Positions 15,547 to 23,637 of a DNA stretch of 64,000 bases are shown here, one piece after another. The translations under genes were made by a program, and so were the position numbers. The notes beneath the pieces were generated by a model. It saw only the letters and a program-made list of their open reading frames with translations. It had not been told where the DNA came from and searched no databases. The stretch is from Spirilliplanes yamanashiensis (GTDB lineage: Bacteria; Actinomycetota; Actinomycetes; Mycobacteriales; Micromonosporaceae). Positions within the stretch are counted from its first letter, which is position 1. Each line of letters begins with the position of its first letter. The DNA is taken from contig NZ_BOOY01000014.1 in the NCBI RefSeq assembly GCF_016863475.1, positions 62,001 through 126,000 of the forward strand. Reading direction: 5' to 3'.

Positions 15547-15713
15547 ACCTGGACCGGTTCGGGTTCGGTCTCGCCGCTGGGGGCGGGCTGCGGGGCAGGC
15601 TGCGGGGCGGGCGCCTCGACGGGTTCGGGCACGCGGTGCCGGCCGACGTACCGCTTCGGCTGGTCGGGCTGTCGCGGAGCGGGTACGAAGTTCCGGATCT
15701 GGGCGAACAGCAT
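15543..15713 (-). CDS. Small Pro-rich protein (56 residues)
   Basis: An ORF below the usual size limit, with a perfect GGAGGT four bases before ATG 15713. The product begins MLFAQIRNFVPAPRQ and carries a basic KRYVGRHR segment and an acidic Pro/Ala/Gln tail with PAPQPAPQPAP. The stop overlaps the stop of the convergent phosphatase gene by four bases. Nothing indicates an enzyme. The ribosome site and clean codon bias support translation; the role is unknown. Confidence 0.6.
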   Translation of the reverse strand: MLFAQIRNFVPAPRQPDQPKRYVGRHRVPEPVEAPAPQPAPQPAPSGETEPEPVQV

Positions 15714-15923
15714 GGGGACCTCCCCCGGTCATGTCCGGCGCATCGACACATCGAAACGACGGACCCCTCTGTCCGTTAAACGATGCGCTTCCCGGCTCGA
15801 TACGTCCGGCGGCGCGTCGGCTTGCAAATGTCCGAAAGGTTGCTCCGTCGATGCCGATGTGGGTGACAGGCGGCTCTCGATCGGCGGTGCTGTGACGCCC
15901 TCCGCGAAGGGGTTGTCGAAAGC

Positions 15924-15962
15924 TACTCGTGGGTAATACAGTGATCGTTACTGACGGGTAAC
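15924..15962 (+). promoter_or_regulatory. Repeated TACT-N3-GGGTAA motif, probable operator of the acyl-CoA dehydrogenase gene
   Basis: The motif TACT, three bases, GGGTAA occurs twice in the same orientation at 15924-15936 and 15949-15961, 25 bases apart. The second copy is embedded in a perfect inverted repeat GTTAC (15947-15951) / GTAAC (15958-15962). It lies 29 bases before the dehydrogenase ATG. Position and symmetry suggest binding of a TetR-type fatty-acid or acyl-CoA regulator; the regulator is not in the window. Confidence 0.5.
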
Positions 15963-15990
15963 CCCTTGTCCGGGAAGCGGGGCCAGCGCC

Positions 15991-17844
15991 ATGAGCCACT
16001 ACAGGAGCAACCTGCGGGACCTCGAGTTCAACCTCTTCGAGGTCTTCGGTGCCGACCGCGCGTTCGGCAAGCCGCCGTACGCCGAGCTCGACATCGACAC
16101 CGCGCGCGACATTCTCGCCGAGGTGGACCGTCTCGCCCGCGAGGATCTCGCGGCCAGTTACGTCGACGGTGACCGCAATCCTCCCCGCTTCGACCCGGCC
16201 ACGCACACCGCGCCGCTGCCGGAGTCGTTCCACAAGTCCTACCGCGCCTTCATGGACGCCGAGTTCTGGCGCCTCGACCTGCCCGCCTCGCTCGGCGGCA
16301 CCACCGCGCCGCGCGCCCTCTGGTGGTCGATCGCCGAGCTGGTTCTCGGCGCCAACGCCCCCATCTGGATGTACGCGTCGGGCCCGTCGTTCGCGCACGT
16401 CCTGAAGGTCGAGGGCACCGACGAGCAGAAGAACTGGGCGCAGCTGTTCATCGACAAGCAGTGGGGCTCGACGATGGTGCTCACCGAGCCCGACGCCGGC
16501 TCCGACGTCGGCGCCGGCCGCACCCGGGCGGTCCCGCAGCCCGACGGCTCGTGGCACATCGAGGGCGTCAAGCGCTTCATCACCTCGGGCGAGCACGACC
16601 TGAGCGACAACATCATCCACTACGTGCTGGCGCGTCCGGTCGGCGTCGAGGGCGCGGGCGGCCCCGGCACCAAGGGCCTGTCGCTGTTCATCGTGCCGAA
16701 GTTCCACTTCGACGCCGACGGCGAGCTGGGCGAGCGCAACGGCGTCTACGCCACGAACGTCGAGCACAAGATGGGCCTCAAGGTCAGCAACACCTGCGAG
16801 ATGACGTTCGGCGAGCACGGCACCCCGGCCAAGGGCTGGCTGCTCGGCGACATCCACGACGGCATCCGCCAGATGTTCATGATCATCGAGTACGCCCGGA
16901 TGATGGTCGGCACGAAGGCGATCGCCACCCTGTCCAGCGGCTACCTCAACGCGCTCGACTACGCCAAGAGCCGGGTGCAGGGCGCCGACCTGGTGCAGAG
17001 CACCAACAAGGCCGCCCCCCGCGTCACCATCACCCACCACCCCGACGTGCGCCGCTCGCTGCTGCTGCAGAAGTCGTACGTCGAGGGCCTGCGCGCGCTC
17101 GTCTGCTACACCGCGGGCTGGCAGGACACCATCTACATGGCCGAGGCCGCCGGCGACGAGAAGACCGCCACGAAGGCCAAGCGCATCAACGACCTGCTGC
17201 TGCCGCTGGTCAAGGGCGTCGGCTCCGAGCGGGCGTACGAGCTGCTCGGCCACGAGTCGCTGCAGACCTTCGGCGGCTCCGGCTTCCTGCAGGACTACCC
17301 GCTCGAGCAGTACGTCCGCGACGCCAAGATCGACACGCTGTACGAGGGCACCACGGCGATCCAGAGCCTCGACCTGATCTTCCGCAAGATCGTCAAGGAC
17401 CAGGGCCGCGGGCTCGGCGCGCTCGCCCTGGAGATCCAGACGTTCATCGACAGCGAGGCCGGCAACGGCCAGCTCAAGGAGGAGCGGCTCGCCCTCGGCA
17501 AGGCGCTCGGCGAGCTGCAGACCGTCCTCGGCACGATGATGACCTGGCTGCAGGCCGCGCAGGGCGGCGAGACCCGCGAGCTGTACAAGGTCGGCCTGCA
17601 CAGCCGCCGCGTGCTGCTCGCCCTCGGCGACGTCGTGCTCTCCTGGCTGCTGCTGCGCCAGGCCGAGGTGGCGCTGCGGGCCCTCGGCGGCGAGGTCGGC
17701 GAGAAGGACCGGCACTTCTACACCGGCAAGGTGGCGGCGGCCCGGTTCTTCACCCGCGAGGTGCTGCCGCGCATCGGCGCCGACCGGCGGATCATCGAGA
17801 ACGCCACCCTCGACGCGATGGAGCTGCCCGAAGAGGCGTTCTGA
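15991..17844 (+). CDS. Acyl-CoA dehydrogenase (FadE-type)
   Basis: A 617-residue flavoenzyme of the long acyl-CoA dehydrogenase class that oxidises acyl-CoA to trans-2-enoyl-CoA in beta-oxidation. Visible features: an N-terminal extension with the [10 protein letters not shown] motif, FAD/substrate blocks [13 protein letters not shown] and [15 protein letters not shown], the [14 protein letters not shown] segment, the [14 protein letters not shown] block, and catalytic Glu452 in [11 protein letters not shown]. The extra C-terminal domain after residue 460 is typical of this actinobacterial subfamily. It is a single gene with a repeated operator-like motif upstream and a hairpin terminator 18 bases downstream. 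Chain-length specificity cannot be read from the sequence. Confidence 0.92.
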   Translation: MSHYRSNLRDLEFNLFEVFGADRAFGKPPYAELDIDTARDILAEVDRLAREDLAASYVDGDRNPPRFDPATHTAPLPESFHKSYRAFMDAEFWRLDLPASLGGTTAPRALWWSIAELVLGANAPIWMYASGPSFAHVLKVEGTDEQKNWAQLFIDKQWGSTMVLTEPDAGSDVGAGRTRAVPQPDGSWHIEGVKRFITSGEHDLSDNIIHYVLARPVGVEGAGGPGTKGLSLFIVPKFHFDADGELGERNGVYATNVEHKMGLKVSNTCEMTFGEHGTPAKGWLLGDIHDGIRQMFMIIEYARMMVGTKAIATLSSGYLNALDYAKSRVQGADLVQSTNKAAPRVTITHHPDVRRSLLLQKSYVEGLRALVCYTAGWQDTIYMAEAAGDEKTATKAKRINDLLLPLVKGVGSERAYELLGHESLQTFGGSGFLQDYPLEQYVRDAKIDTLYEGTTAIQSLDLIFRKIVKDQGRGLGALALEIQTFIDSEAGNGQLKEERLALGKALGELQTVLGTMMTWLQAAQGGETRELYKVGLHSRRVLLALGDVVLSWLLLRQAEVALRALGGEVGEKDRHFYTGKVAAARFFTREVLPRIGADRRIIENATLDAMELPEEAF

Positions 17845-17861
17845 CGCATCCGGTGCTCCGG

Positions 17862-17890
17862 CGGCCGGCGGGTTCAAATCCCGCCGGCCG
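17862..17890. terminator. Hairpin terminator between convergent genes, with a tRNA T-loop-like loop
   Basis: Bases 17862-17872 and 17880-17890 form a perfect 11-bp stem closed by the seven-base loop TTCAAAT. It sits between the stops of the acyl-CoA dehydrogenase and the convergent phosphatase gene and can serve both. The loop and inner stem (GCGGG-TTCAAAT-CCCGC) coincide with a tRNA T arm, but no other tRNA part is present. Confidence 0.75.
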
Positions 17891-17906
17891 TCGTTGTGTC
17901 CGCCGG

Positions 17907-18419
17907 TCAGTGCCGCGCGGTGTGCCGCTCCACCAGCTCCGCCGTCGCCGGGCCCAGGGTCGTCCACGGGCCGGTGCAGCGGTGCACCGCCAGGGCCGCC
18001 GTCTGCAGGCCGGTGAACGCCTCGGCCGCCTCGTCCGGAGCCAGCCGCACCGACGCGTCCGACACCGTCGGGTTGTGGCCGATCACCAGGATCGTGGCGG
18101 CGTCCTCGTCGGCGACCCGCACCACGTCCAGCAGGTCGTCCACGTCACCGGAGTACAGCTGCCGCTCGTAGCGGACCTCCGGGCCGCTCTCGGCGCCCGC
18201 CTCCGCCAGCCCCAGCGCCACGCCGTGCCACGTCTCCCGGGTGCGCCGGGCCGCCGAGCAGAGAACCAGGTCGGGCAGTAGCCCGCGAGTGGCCAGCCAG
18301 GCCCCCGCCGCCTTCGCGTCCAGCCGGCCCCGCATCACCAGCGGCCGGTCGATGTCCTTCAAACCCGGCGGGTCGTCCGCCTTGGCGTGGCGGAGCAGGA
18401 CGAGGGTGCGCGCGGTCAT
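17907..18419 (-). CDS. SixA-like histidine phosphatase
   Basis: A 170-residue member of the histidine phosphatase (phosphoglycerate-mutase-like) superfamily. The catalytic motif is LVLLRHAKAD (RHG-type, His11), with LVMRGRLDAKAAGAWL, the second arginine region CSAARRTRETW and the C-terminal catalytic HNP in VIGHNPTVSDA. Size and RHA-rather-than-RHG signature match SixA, which removes phosphate from phosphohistidine in E. coli; in actinomycetes the target is unknown. It is convergent with the dehydrogenase gene and divergent from the DUF6458 gene. Confidence 0.88.
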   Translation of the reverse strand: MTARTLVLLRHAKADDPPGLKDIDRPLVMRGRLDAKAAGAWLATRGLLPDLVLCSAARRTRETWHGVALGLAEAGAESGPEVRYERQLYSGDVDDLLDVVRVADEDAATILVIGHNPTVSDASVRLAPDEAAEAFTGLQTAALAVHRCTGPWTTLGPATAELVERHTARH

Positions 18420-18496
18420 GCCCTACAGCTTGCCCGATTGGTTTTTCACCCCGATGGGTATGTCCACCGGCACACGGCTGAATCCTGGAGGACACA

Positions 18497-18742
18497 GTGG
18501 GTATCGGTGGCAGCATCTTCCTCATCGCGCTCGGCGCGATCCTCGCGTTCGCCGTCGACGCAAGCATCGGCTTCCTCGACCTGTACGTCGTCGGCTGGGT
18601 CCTCATGCTCGCCGGCCTGGTCGGGCTCATCCTGACCATGTTCTACTGGCGCAGCCGCCGCCAGACCGTGGTGCGCCCGACGACCCAGGGTGAGGTCGTC
18701 GAGGAGTACCGCGAGGTGCGCCGCCCCGGCCCGCCGGTCTGA
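18497..18742 (+). CDS. DUF6458-family small membrane protein
   Basis: An 81-residue protein starting at GTG 18497 with an ideal GGAGG eight bases upstream. Two membrane helices, about residues 5-22 (IFLIALGAILAFAV) and 29-48 (YVVGWVLMLAGLVGLILTMF), are followed by a basic YWRSRRQ stop-transfer and a polar tail ending VRRPGPPV. The order and length match the DUF6458 proteins that are widespread in actinobacteria, with no known function. Confidence 0.82.
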   Translation: MGIGGSIFLIALGAILAFAVDASIGFLDLYVVGWVLMLAGLVGLILTMFYWRSRRQTVVRPTTQGEVVEEYREVRRPGPPV

Positions 18743-18762
18743 TCGGCCCCCTCACGCGTCAC

Positions 18763-18792
18763 GGGCTCGTCCTCCGCTACGGGGACGGGCCC
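18763..18792. terminator. Hairpin between convergent genes
   Basis: GGGCTCGTCC (18763-18772) pairs with GGACGGGCCC (18783-18792) over ten positions with one wobble and a ten-base loop. It lies between the stops of the DUF6458 gene and the hemolysin III gene and is well placed to end both transcripts. Confidence 0.55.
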
Positions 18793-18806
18793 GCTCGTCG
18801 TCCGCG

Positions 18807-19484
18807 TCAGGCGTAGAGGGCGAACCAGATGCCGACGTGGTGGCAGGCCGCGGCGACCAGCGTGCACGCGTGGAAGAACTCGTGGTGGCCGAACACCGTC
18901 GGCCACGGGTTCGGCCGGCGCAGGGCGTAGAAGACCGCTCCCGCGCTGTACGTCGCGCCGCCCACCAGCATCAGCACCAGCGTCGTGACCCCGCCGGCGT
19001 GCAGGATGTCGGGCAGGATCGCCACCGCCACCCAGCCCAGGGCCAGGTAGAGCGGGGCGCCGACCCAGCGGGGCAGGTGCGGCCAGACGACCTTGAGGGC
19101 CACGCCGCCGAGCGCCCCGCCCCAGACCAGCGCCAGCATGACCGTGGCCTTGCTCTCGCTGAGCAGCAGGACGCAGAACGGCGTGTAGGTGCCCGCGATG
19201 AAGATGAAGATCATCGAGTGGTCCATGCGCCGCATGATCTGGTAGCCGCGTTCGGACCAGACCCGGCGGTGGTAGAGCGCGCTCGTGCCGAACAGGCCGC
19301 ACACCGTCAGGCTGTAGATCGCGCAGCTGACGACCGGTGCGACGCCGGGGCGGGTGGCCGCCAGCGAGCACAGGACGATGCCGCCGACGAGCGCGACGAA
19401 AAAGGCGTACGCGTGCAACCACCCGCGCATCCTCGGCTTGCCGAGGTCGGCGGGATTCCTGCTGGACGGGACGGTCGTGGTCAC
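18807..19484 (-). CDS. Hemolysin III / TrhA (YqfA, PAQR-like) membrane protein
   Basis: A 225-residue seven-helix membrane protein. The family signature is complete: the LYHRRVW segment, MRRMDHSMIFIFIAGTYTPFC with the conserved Asp and His, and the C-terminal FGHHEFFHACTLVAAACHH, where the histidines are the putative zinc ligands shared with PAQR receptors. In other bacteria relatives influence membrane lipid composition or fluidity; the haemolytic activity in the name is historical. GTG 19484 is chosen as start (CTGGA six bases upstream). It is divergent from the pxp operon, with 79 bases between starts. Confidence 0.9.
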   Translation of the reverse strand: MTTTVPSSRNPADLGKPRMRGWLHAYAFFVALVGGIVLCSLAATRPGVAPVVSCAIYSLTVCGLFGTSALYHRRVWSERGYQIMRRMDHSMIFIFIAGTYTPFCVLLLSESKATVMLALVWGGALGGVALKVVWPHLPRWVGAPLYLALGWVAVAILPDILHAGGVTTLVLMLVGGATYSAGAVFYALRRPNPWPTVFGHHEFFHACTLVAAACHHVGIWFALYA

Positions 19485-19563
19485 GGCTTCCAGGTTACGG
19501 CAGCGTAGGTTACCAGCAAGTAGCCTGCGGGTGATGTCACAGCCATCCGGCAGGATGACCCCC

Positions 19564-20160
19564 ATGAGGATACGGCGGGTGGGGGCGTCCGCACTGCTCG
19601 TGGAGTGCGCGGACGTCGAGGCGTGGCGCGCGGAGCTGTGGCGCCGCCGCGAGCGGGGCGAGCTGACCGTCACCGAGATCGTCCCCGGGGCCGGCACCGT
19701 CCTGCTCGACGGGCTCGCCGACCCCACCGCGACCGCGCGGCTGCTGCCCGGCTGGGCGCCCGGCCCCGCCACGGCCCCGGCCCCCGGCCCGCTCGTCGAG
19801 GTCCCCGCCGTCTTCGACGGCGAGGACCTCGGGTTCGTCGCCGGCCACTGGGGCGTCGGCACCGATGCGGCCGTCGCCCGGCTCACCGGCACCGAGCTGC
19901 GGGTGGCGTTCTGCGGGTTCGCGCCCGGGTTCGCGTACATGACCGGCCTGCCCGGCGACGTGCCGCGGCTGCCCGCGCCGCGGCCGCGGGTGCCCGCGGG
20001 CGCCGTCGCCCTGGCCGGCGAGTACACCGGCATCTACCCGGCGGCGTCGCCCGGCGGCTGGCGGCTCGTCGGCCGCACCGCGGTCACGCTGTTCGACCCG
20101 CGCCGCGAGCCGCCCGCGCTGCTCGCGCCCGGCACCCGCGTCCGGCTGGTGGCCGCGTGA
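19564..20160 (+). CDS. pxpB: 5-oxoprolinase subunit PxpB
   Basis: A 198-residue KipI/PxpB-family protein (MRIRRVGASALLVEC, the VPAVFDGEDL segment, the conserved CGFAPGFAYMTGLP block, PRPRVPAGAVALAGEYTGIYP and SPGGWRLVGRT). PxpB with PxpC and PxpA forms the ATP-dependent prokaryotic 5-oxoprolinase that opens 5-oxo-L-proline, a spontaneous damage product of glutamine, to glutamate. The start at ATG 19564 fits the usual family N-terminus and has AGGA eight bases upstream; ATG 19555 and 19534 are in frame. First gene of pxpBCA; its stop overlaps the pxpC start as GTGA. Confidence 0.9.
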   Translation: MRIRRVGASALLVECADVEAWRAELWRRRERGELTVTEIVPGAGTVLLDGLADPTATARLLPGWAPGPATAPAPGPLVEVPAVFDGEDLGFVAGHWGVGTDAAVARLTGTELRVAFCGFAPGFAYMTGLPGDVPRLPAPRPRVPAGAVALAGEYTGIYPAASPGGWRLVGRTAVTLFDPRREPPALLAPGTRVRLVAA

Positions 20161-20981
20161 TCGAGGTGGTCCGGGCCGGCCCGCTCACCACCGTGCAGGA
20201 CCTCGGCCGCCCCGGCTTCGCCCACCTCGGCGTGCCCCGCTCCGGCGCCCTCGACCAGCCCGCCCTGCGCCGCGCCAACCGGCTCGCCGGCAACCCCGGC
20301 GGCGCCGCCGCCCTGGAGACCACCGTCGGCGGCTGCGCCGTGCGGGTGCGGCGCGACACGGTCGTCGCGGTGACCGGCGCCCGCGCCCGGGTGCGGGTCG
20401 ACCGGGCCGAGGTGGCGTTCGGGGCGGCCGTCCCGGTGCCCGCCGGCGCGGTCCTCGACGTCGGCCCGGCGCGCGCCGGCGTGCGGTCGTACGTGGCGTT
20501 CGCGGGCGGCGTCGCCGTCGAGCCGGTGCTGGGCAGCCGGTCCACCGACACACTGTCCGGCCTCGGCCCGCCGCCGCTCGCCGACGGCATGACCCTGCCC
20601 CTCGGCACCCCCGGCGCCGCCCCGGCAGCCCCCGACCTCGCCGAGCCCGGCGAGCTGGTCGTCACCCTCGGGCCGCGCGACGACTGGTTCGCCGACCCCG
20701 ACGCCCTGTTCACCACCGACTGGACGGTCAGCCCGCTCAGCAACCGGGTCGGCCTGCGGCTGAGCGGCCCCCCGCTGCGCCGCGCCGAGCAGCGCGAGCT
20801 GCCCAGCGAGGGCGTCGTCCTCGGCGCCGTCCAGGTCCCCGCCGACGGCCGGCCGCTCGTGTTCCTCGCCGACCACCCCACCACCGGCGGCTACCCCGTC
20901 ATCGGCGTCGTCGCCGACGTCACCCCGCTCGCCCAGGCCCGGCCCGGCACTACGGTGAGGTTCCATGGACCTCAACGCTGA
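20157..20981 (+). CDS. pxpC: 5-oxoprolinase subunit PxpC
   Basis: A 274-residue KipA/PxpC-family protein. It opens IEVVRAGPLTTVQDLGRPG and contains GVPRSGALDQPALRRANRLAGN, the RSYVAFAGGV segment, SRSTDTLSGLGP, NRVGLRLSGPPLRR and the C-terminal PTTGGYPVIGVV, all diagnostic for the family (also seen as the carboxyl-transferase-like half of urea-amidolyase-type enzymes). It works with PxpB as the large subunit pair of 5-oxoprolinase. GTG 20157 overlaps the pxpB stop by four bases, and the pxpA start lies 17 bases inside its 3' end, so all three are translationally coupled. Confidence 0.92.
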   Translation: MIEVVRAGPLTTVQDLGRPGFAHLGVPRSGALDQPALRRANRLAGNPGGAAALETTVGGCAVRVRRDTVVAVTGARARVRVDRAEVAFGAAVPVPAGAVLDVGPARAGVRSYVAFAGGVAVEPVLGSRSTDTLSGLGPPPLADGMTLPLGTPGAAPAAPDLAEPGELVVTLGPRDDWFADPDALFTTDWTVSPLSNRVGLRLSGPPLRRAEQRELPSEGVVLGAVQVPADGRPLVFLADHPTTGGYPVIGVVADVTPLAQARPGTTVRFHGPQR

Positions 20982-21714
20982 CCTCGGCGAGGGCTTCGGC
21001 GCCTGGCGCCTCGGCGACGACGACGCCCTGCTCGGCGTCGTCACCTCGGCGAACGTCGCCTGCGGCTTCCACGCCGGCGACCCGTCCACCATGCGCCGCG
21101 TCTGCGCGGGCGCCGCCCGGCGGGGCGTGGCGATCGGGGCCCAGGCCGGCTACCGCGACCTCGCCGGGTTCGGCCGCCGCCGCATCGACTACGACCCCGG
21201 CGAGCTGCGCGACGACGTGCTCTACCAGCTCGCCGCCCTCGACGGCTTCGCCAGGGTCGCCGGCACCCGGGTGCGCTACCTGAAGCCGCACGGCGCCCTC
21301 TACAACACCGCCGCCGTCGACCCGGTCCAGGCCGGGGCGGTCGCCGCCGCCGTCGCCGAGTACGACCCGGCACTACCGGTGCTGTGCCAGCCCGGGTCCG
21401 CGCTCGCCCGCGCCGCCGCCGACGCCGGGCTGACCGTGGTGGCCGAGGGCTTCGCCGACCGCGCGTACGCCCCCGACGGCACCCTCGTACCCCGCTCGCA
21501 GCCCGGCGCCGTCCTGCACGACCCCGCCGCCGTCGTGGCGCAGGCCGTCCTGATGGCCACCGAGCAGCGGGTCCGCATCGCCGACGGCGCCAGCGTGCCG
21601 TGCCCGGTGGCCTCCATCTGCGTGCACGGCGACACCCTAGGGGCGGTGGAGCTGGCCCGCCGGGTGCGGGACGCCCTCACCGGCGCGGGGCTCACGGTGG
21701 CGCCCTTCCGGTGA
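20965..21714 (+). CDS. pxpA: 5-oxoprolinase subunit PxpA (LamB/YcsF family)
   Basis: A 249-residue protein beginning with the signature DLNADLGEGFGAW, followed by SANVACGFHAGDPSTM, GAQAGYRDLAGFGRR, RYLKPHGALYN, the EGFADRAYAPDGTLVPR block and ICVHGDTLGAVELA. This is the LamB/YcsF TIM-barrel-like subunit that completes the PxpABC 5-oxoprolinase. The start lies inside pxpC, so synthesis is coupled. A perfect hairpin follows the stop directly, ending the operon. With all three subunits present and family motifs intact, the pathway should be functional. Confidence 0.93.
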   Translation: MDLNADLGEGFGAWRLGDDDALLGVVTSANVACGFHAGDPSTMRRVCAGAARRGVAIGAQAGYRDLAGFGRRRIDYDPGELRDDVLYQLAALDGFARVAGTRVRYLKPHGALYNTAAVDPVQAGAVAAAVAEYDPALPVLCQPGSALARAAADAGLTVVAEGFADRAYAPDGTLVPRSQPGAVLHDPAAVVAQAVLMATEQRVRIADGASVPCPVASICVHGDTLGAVELARRVRDALTGAGLTVAPFR

Positions 21715-21733
21715 CGCCGCGTGAGGCGGCGTC
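21713..21733. terminator. Hairpin terminator after pxpA
   Basis: A perfect 8-bp stem GACGCCGC / GCGGCGTC with a five-base loop, beginning within the pxpA stop codon. It also lies 16 bases beyond the stop of the convergent thioredoxin-NHL gene, so it can terminate both. Confidence 0.65.
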
Positions 21734-21749
21734 CGGCGGCTCCGGCTGC

Positions 21750-23564
21750 TCAGGCGTCCAGGCCGCGCAGGACCAGCGGCAGCCGGTCCGGGGCGCCCGG
21801 CTCCACCCGGATCGGCACCCCCCAGTCCTGGCGGGTGAGGTGGCAGGCGGCGTGCTCGTCGTCGACGTCGCAGGTGGCGGCCTGCGCGACCACCTGCAGC
21901 ACCCCCGCCCCCTCCGCCAGCACCAGGCGGCGCGACAGGTCCGTCGTGACGCCCGCGCCCTCCACCAGCAGCTCCGGCGGCGACGCCGACACCTCCAGCC
22001 GCGTCGACGGCCCGTACGTCGTGTCCAGCTTCTGCCCCGGCGCCGGCGTGAAGATCACGTCGAGCGTGACCGCGCCCGGCGCCAGCGGCGACGGCGGGCG
22101 TTCCGTGCGGCGCCGGCCGCCGTCGACCACACCCGCGGCCGCCAGCGCGCCCGGCGCCAGGCGGGTCAGCCGGTGCGCCGCCGACTCCACCACGAACACC
22201 GCCCCGTCCGCCGCCAGCACCACGTCGCTCGGCTCGGCCAGGCCCGTCGCCACCGTCGACACCGCGTCCGTCGCCGGATCGAACCGGCGGACCGCGCCGT
22301 TGTACGTGTCCGCCACCAGCACCGAACCGTCCGGCAGCGCGCACACCCCCAGCGGGTGCTGCAGCAGCGCCTGCCCGGCCGGGCCGTCCACGTGCCCGAA
22401 GTCGAACAGGCCCTGGCCCACCGCCGTGTGCAGGGCGCCGCCGGACACCCAGCGCACCGCGGACGTCTCCGCGTCCGCCAGCCACAACCGGTCCCCGCCC
22501 GCCGACAGGCCCGACGGCTGCGCCAGCCACACGTCCGGCAGGTCGCCGTCGCGCAGCGCCTCCACCGTGGTGCCCGCGTACACGCCGGTCGTGCGCTTGA
22601 TCGGGTCGAACCACCACAGCTGGTGGATGCCCGCCATCGCCACGACCACCCGGCCGTCGAACCACGCCACGTCCCACGGCGACGACAGGTCCGCCGCCAG
22701 CGCGTCGTGCGGGCGGTCGTCCACCCCTGAACGCCACGGCCGCCCCGAACCCGCCACCGTCACCACCTCGCCGGACGCCAGGCGTACCCCGCGCAGCAGG
22801 TGGTTGACCGTGTCGGCGACGACCACGTCGTACCCGGCGACCTCCGCCTCGTGCCGCGGCAGCAGGCACAGGCCCTGCGGCTCGGAGAACGTCGCCGCCC
22901 CCGCCGGGCCGTCCGCGCGGCCCCGCCGCCCGGTGCCGATGCGGCGCACGACGGTCTCGCCGTCCGCGGCCAGCTCCACCAGCGAGTGGTGCGCCGAGTC
23001 CGACACCAGCAACCCGCCACCCGGCAGCGCCACGGCCTTGCCCGGGAAGCGCAGCGCCGTCTCCGGCTCCGCCGGCGGCACGTACGGGCCGTCGCCCCGG
23101 TGCAGGGCGCCCGTGGCGTCGTGCGTGGCGATCAGCTCGTCGATCAGGCGCGCCAGGCCCTCCGCGTGGCCCTCGCCCGCCATCGACGCCACCAGGTAAC
23201 CGGCCGGGTCCACCACCGCCAGGGTCGGCCACGCCTTCGCCGCGTACTGCTGCCACATCAGCAGCTCCGGGTCGTCCAGCACCGGGTGCGTCACGCCGTA
23301 GCGCTCCACCGCGGCGGCCAGCGCGTCCGGGTCGCGCTCGTGCTCGAACTTCGGCGAGTGCACGCCGACGACGACCAGCACGTCGCCGTACTTCTCCTCC
23401 AGCGGGCGCAGCTCGTCCAGCACGTGCAGGCAGTTGATGCAGCAGAACGTCCAGAAGTCCAGCAGGACGATCTTGCCGCGCAGGTCGGCCAGGGTGACGT
23501 CCCGGCCGCCGGTGTTCAGCCAGCCACGGCCCCGGAGTTCCGGCGCCCTCACGCGTGCGGTCAT
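21750..23564 (-). CDS. Thioredoxin-like domain fused to an NHL propeller (NHLRC2-like)
   Basis: A 604-residue protein. Residues 1-160 form a thioredoxin/TlpA-like domain (GWLNTGGRDVTLADLRGKIVLLDFW, then TFCCINCLHVLDEL with a CxxC in the form C-I-N-C, and AWPTLAVVDPAG). The rest carries NHL-type repeats (VSDSAHHSLVEL, VVADTVNHLLRGV, LAQPSGLSAGG, QALLQHPLGVCALPDG, LVADTYNGAVRRFD) making a beta-propeller. The same architecture occurs in animal NHLRC2. There is no signal peptide, so it acts in the cytoplasm. A redox-linked scaffold role is plausible; the substrate is unknown. Confidence 0.9.
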   Translation of the reverse strand: MTARVRAPELRGRGWLNTGGRDVTLADLRGKIVLLDFWTFCCINCLHVLDELRPLEEKYGDVLVVVGVHSPKFEHERDPDALAAAVERYGVTHPVLDDPELLMWQQYAAKAWPTLAVVDPAGYLVASMAGEGHAEGLARLIDELIATHDATGALHRGDGPYVPPAEPETALRFPGKAVALPGGGLLVSDSAHHSLVELAADGETVVRRIGTGRRGRADGPAGAATFSEPQGLCLLPRHEAEVAGYDVVVADTVNHLLRGVRLASGEVVTVAGSGRPWRSGVDDRPHDALAADLSSPWDVAWFDGRVVVAMAGIHQLWWFDPIKRTTGVYAGTTVEALRDGDLPDVWLAQPSGLSAGGDRLWLADAETSAVRWVSGGALHTAVGQGLFDFGHVDGPAGQALLQHPLGVCALPDGSVLVADTYNGAVRRFDPATDAVSTVATGLAEPSDVVLAADGAVFVVESAAHRLTRLAPGALAAAGVVDGGRRRTERPPSPLAPGAVTLDVIFTPAPGQKLDTTYGPSTRLEVSASPPELLVEGAGVTTDLSRRLVLAEGAGVLQVVAQAATCDVDDEHAACHLTRQDWGVPIRVEPGAPDRLPLVLRGLDA

Positions 23565-23637
23565 GGCGCCAGTCTGCCCGGTCGGGGCGTCCCGGCGGGC
23601 GGGACGTTGGTCACGTCCCGCCCCGGTCCGCCGGCCC

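Noticed and set aside
17862-17890. A tRNA gene
   Set aside because: Only a T-arm-like hairpin is present; upstream is dehydrogenase coding sequence and there is no acceptor or anticodon stem.
14413-17967. 1184-codon minus-strand ORF opposite the phosphatase and acyl-CoA dehydrogenase genes
   Set aside because: Both sense genes have clear domains, and the antisense product has no recognisable motif. High third-position GC leaves such frames open by chance.
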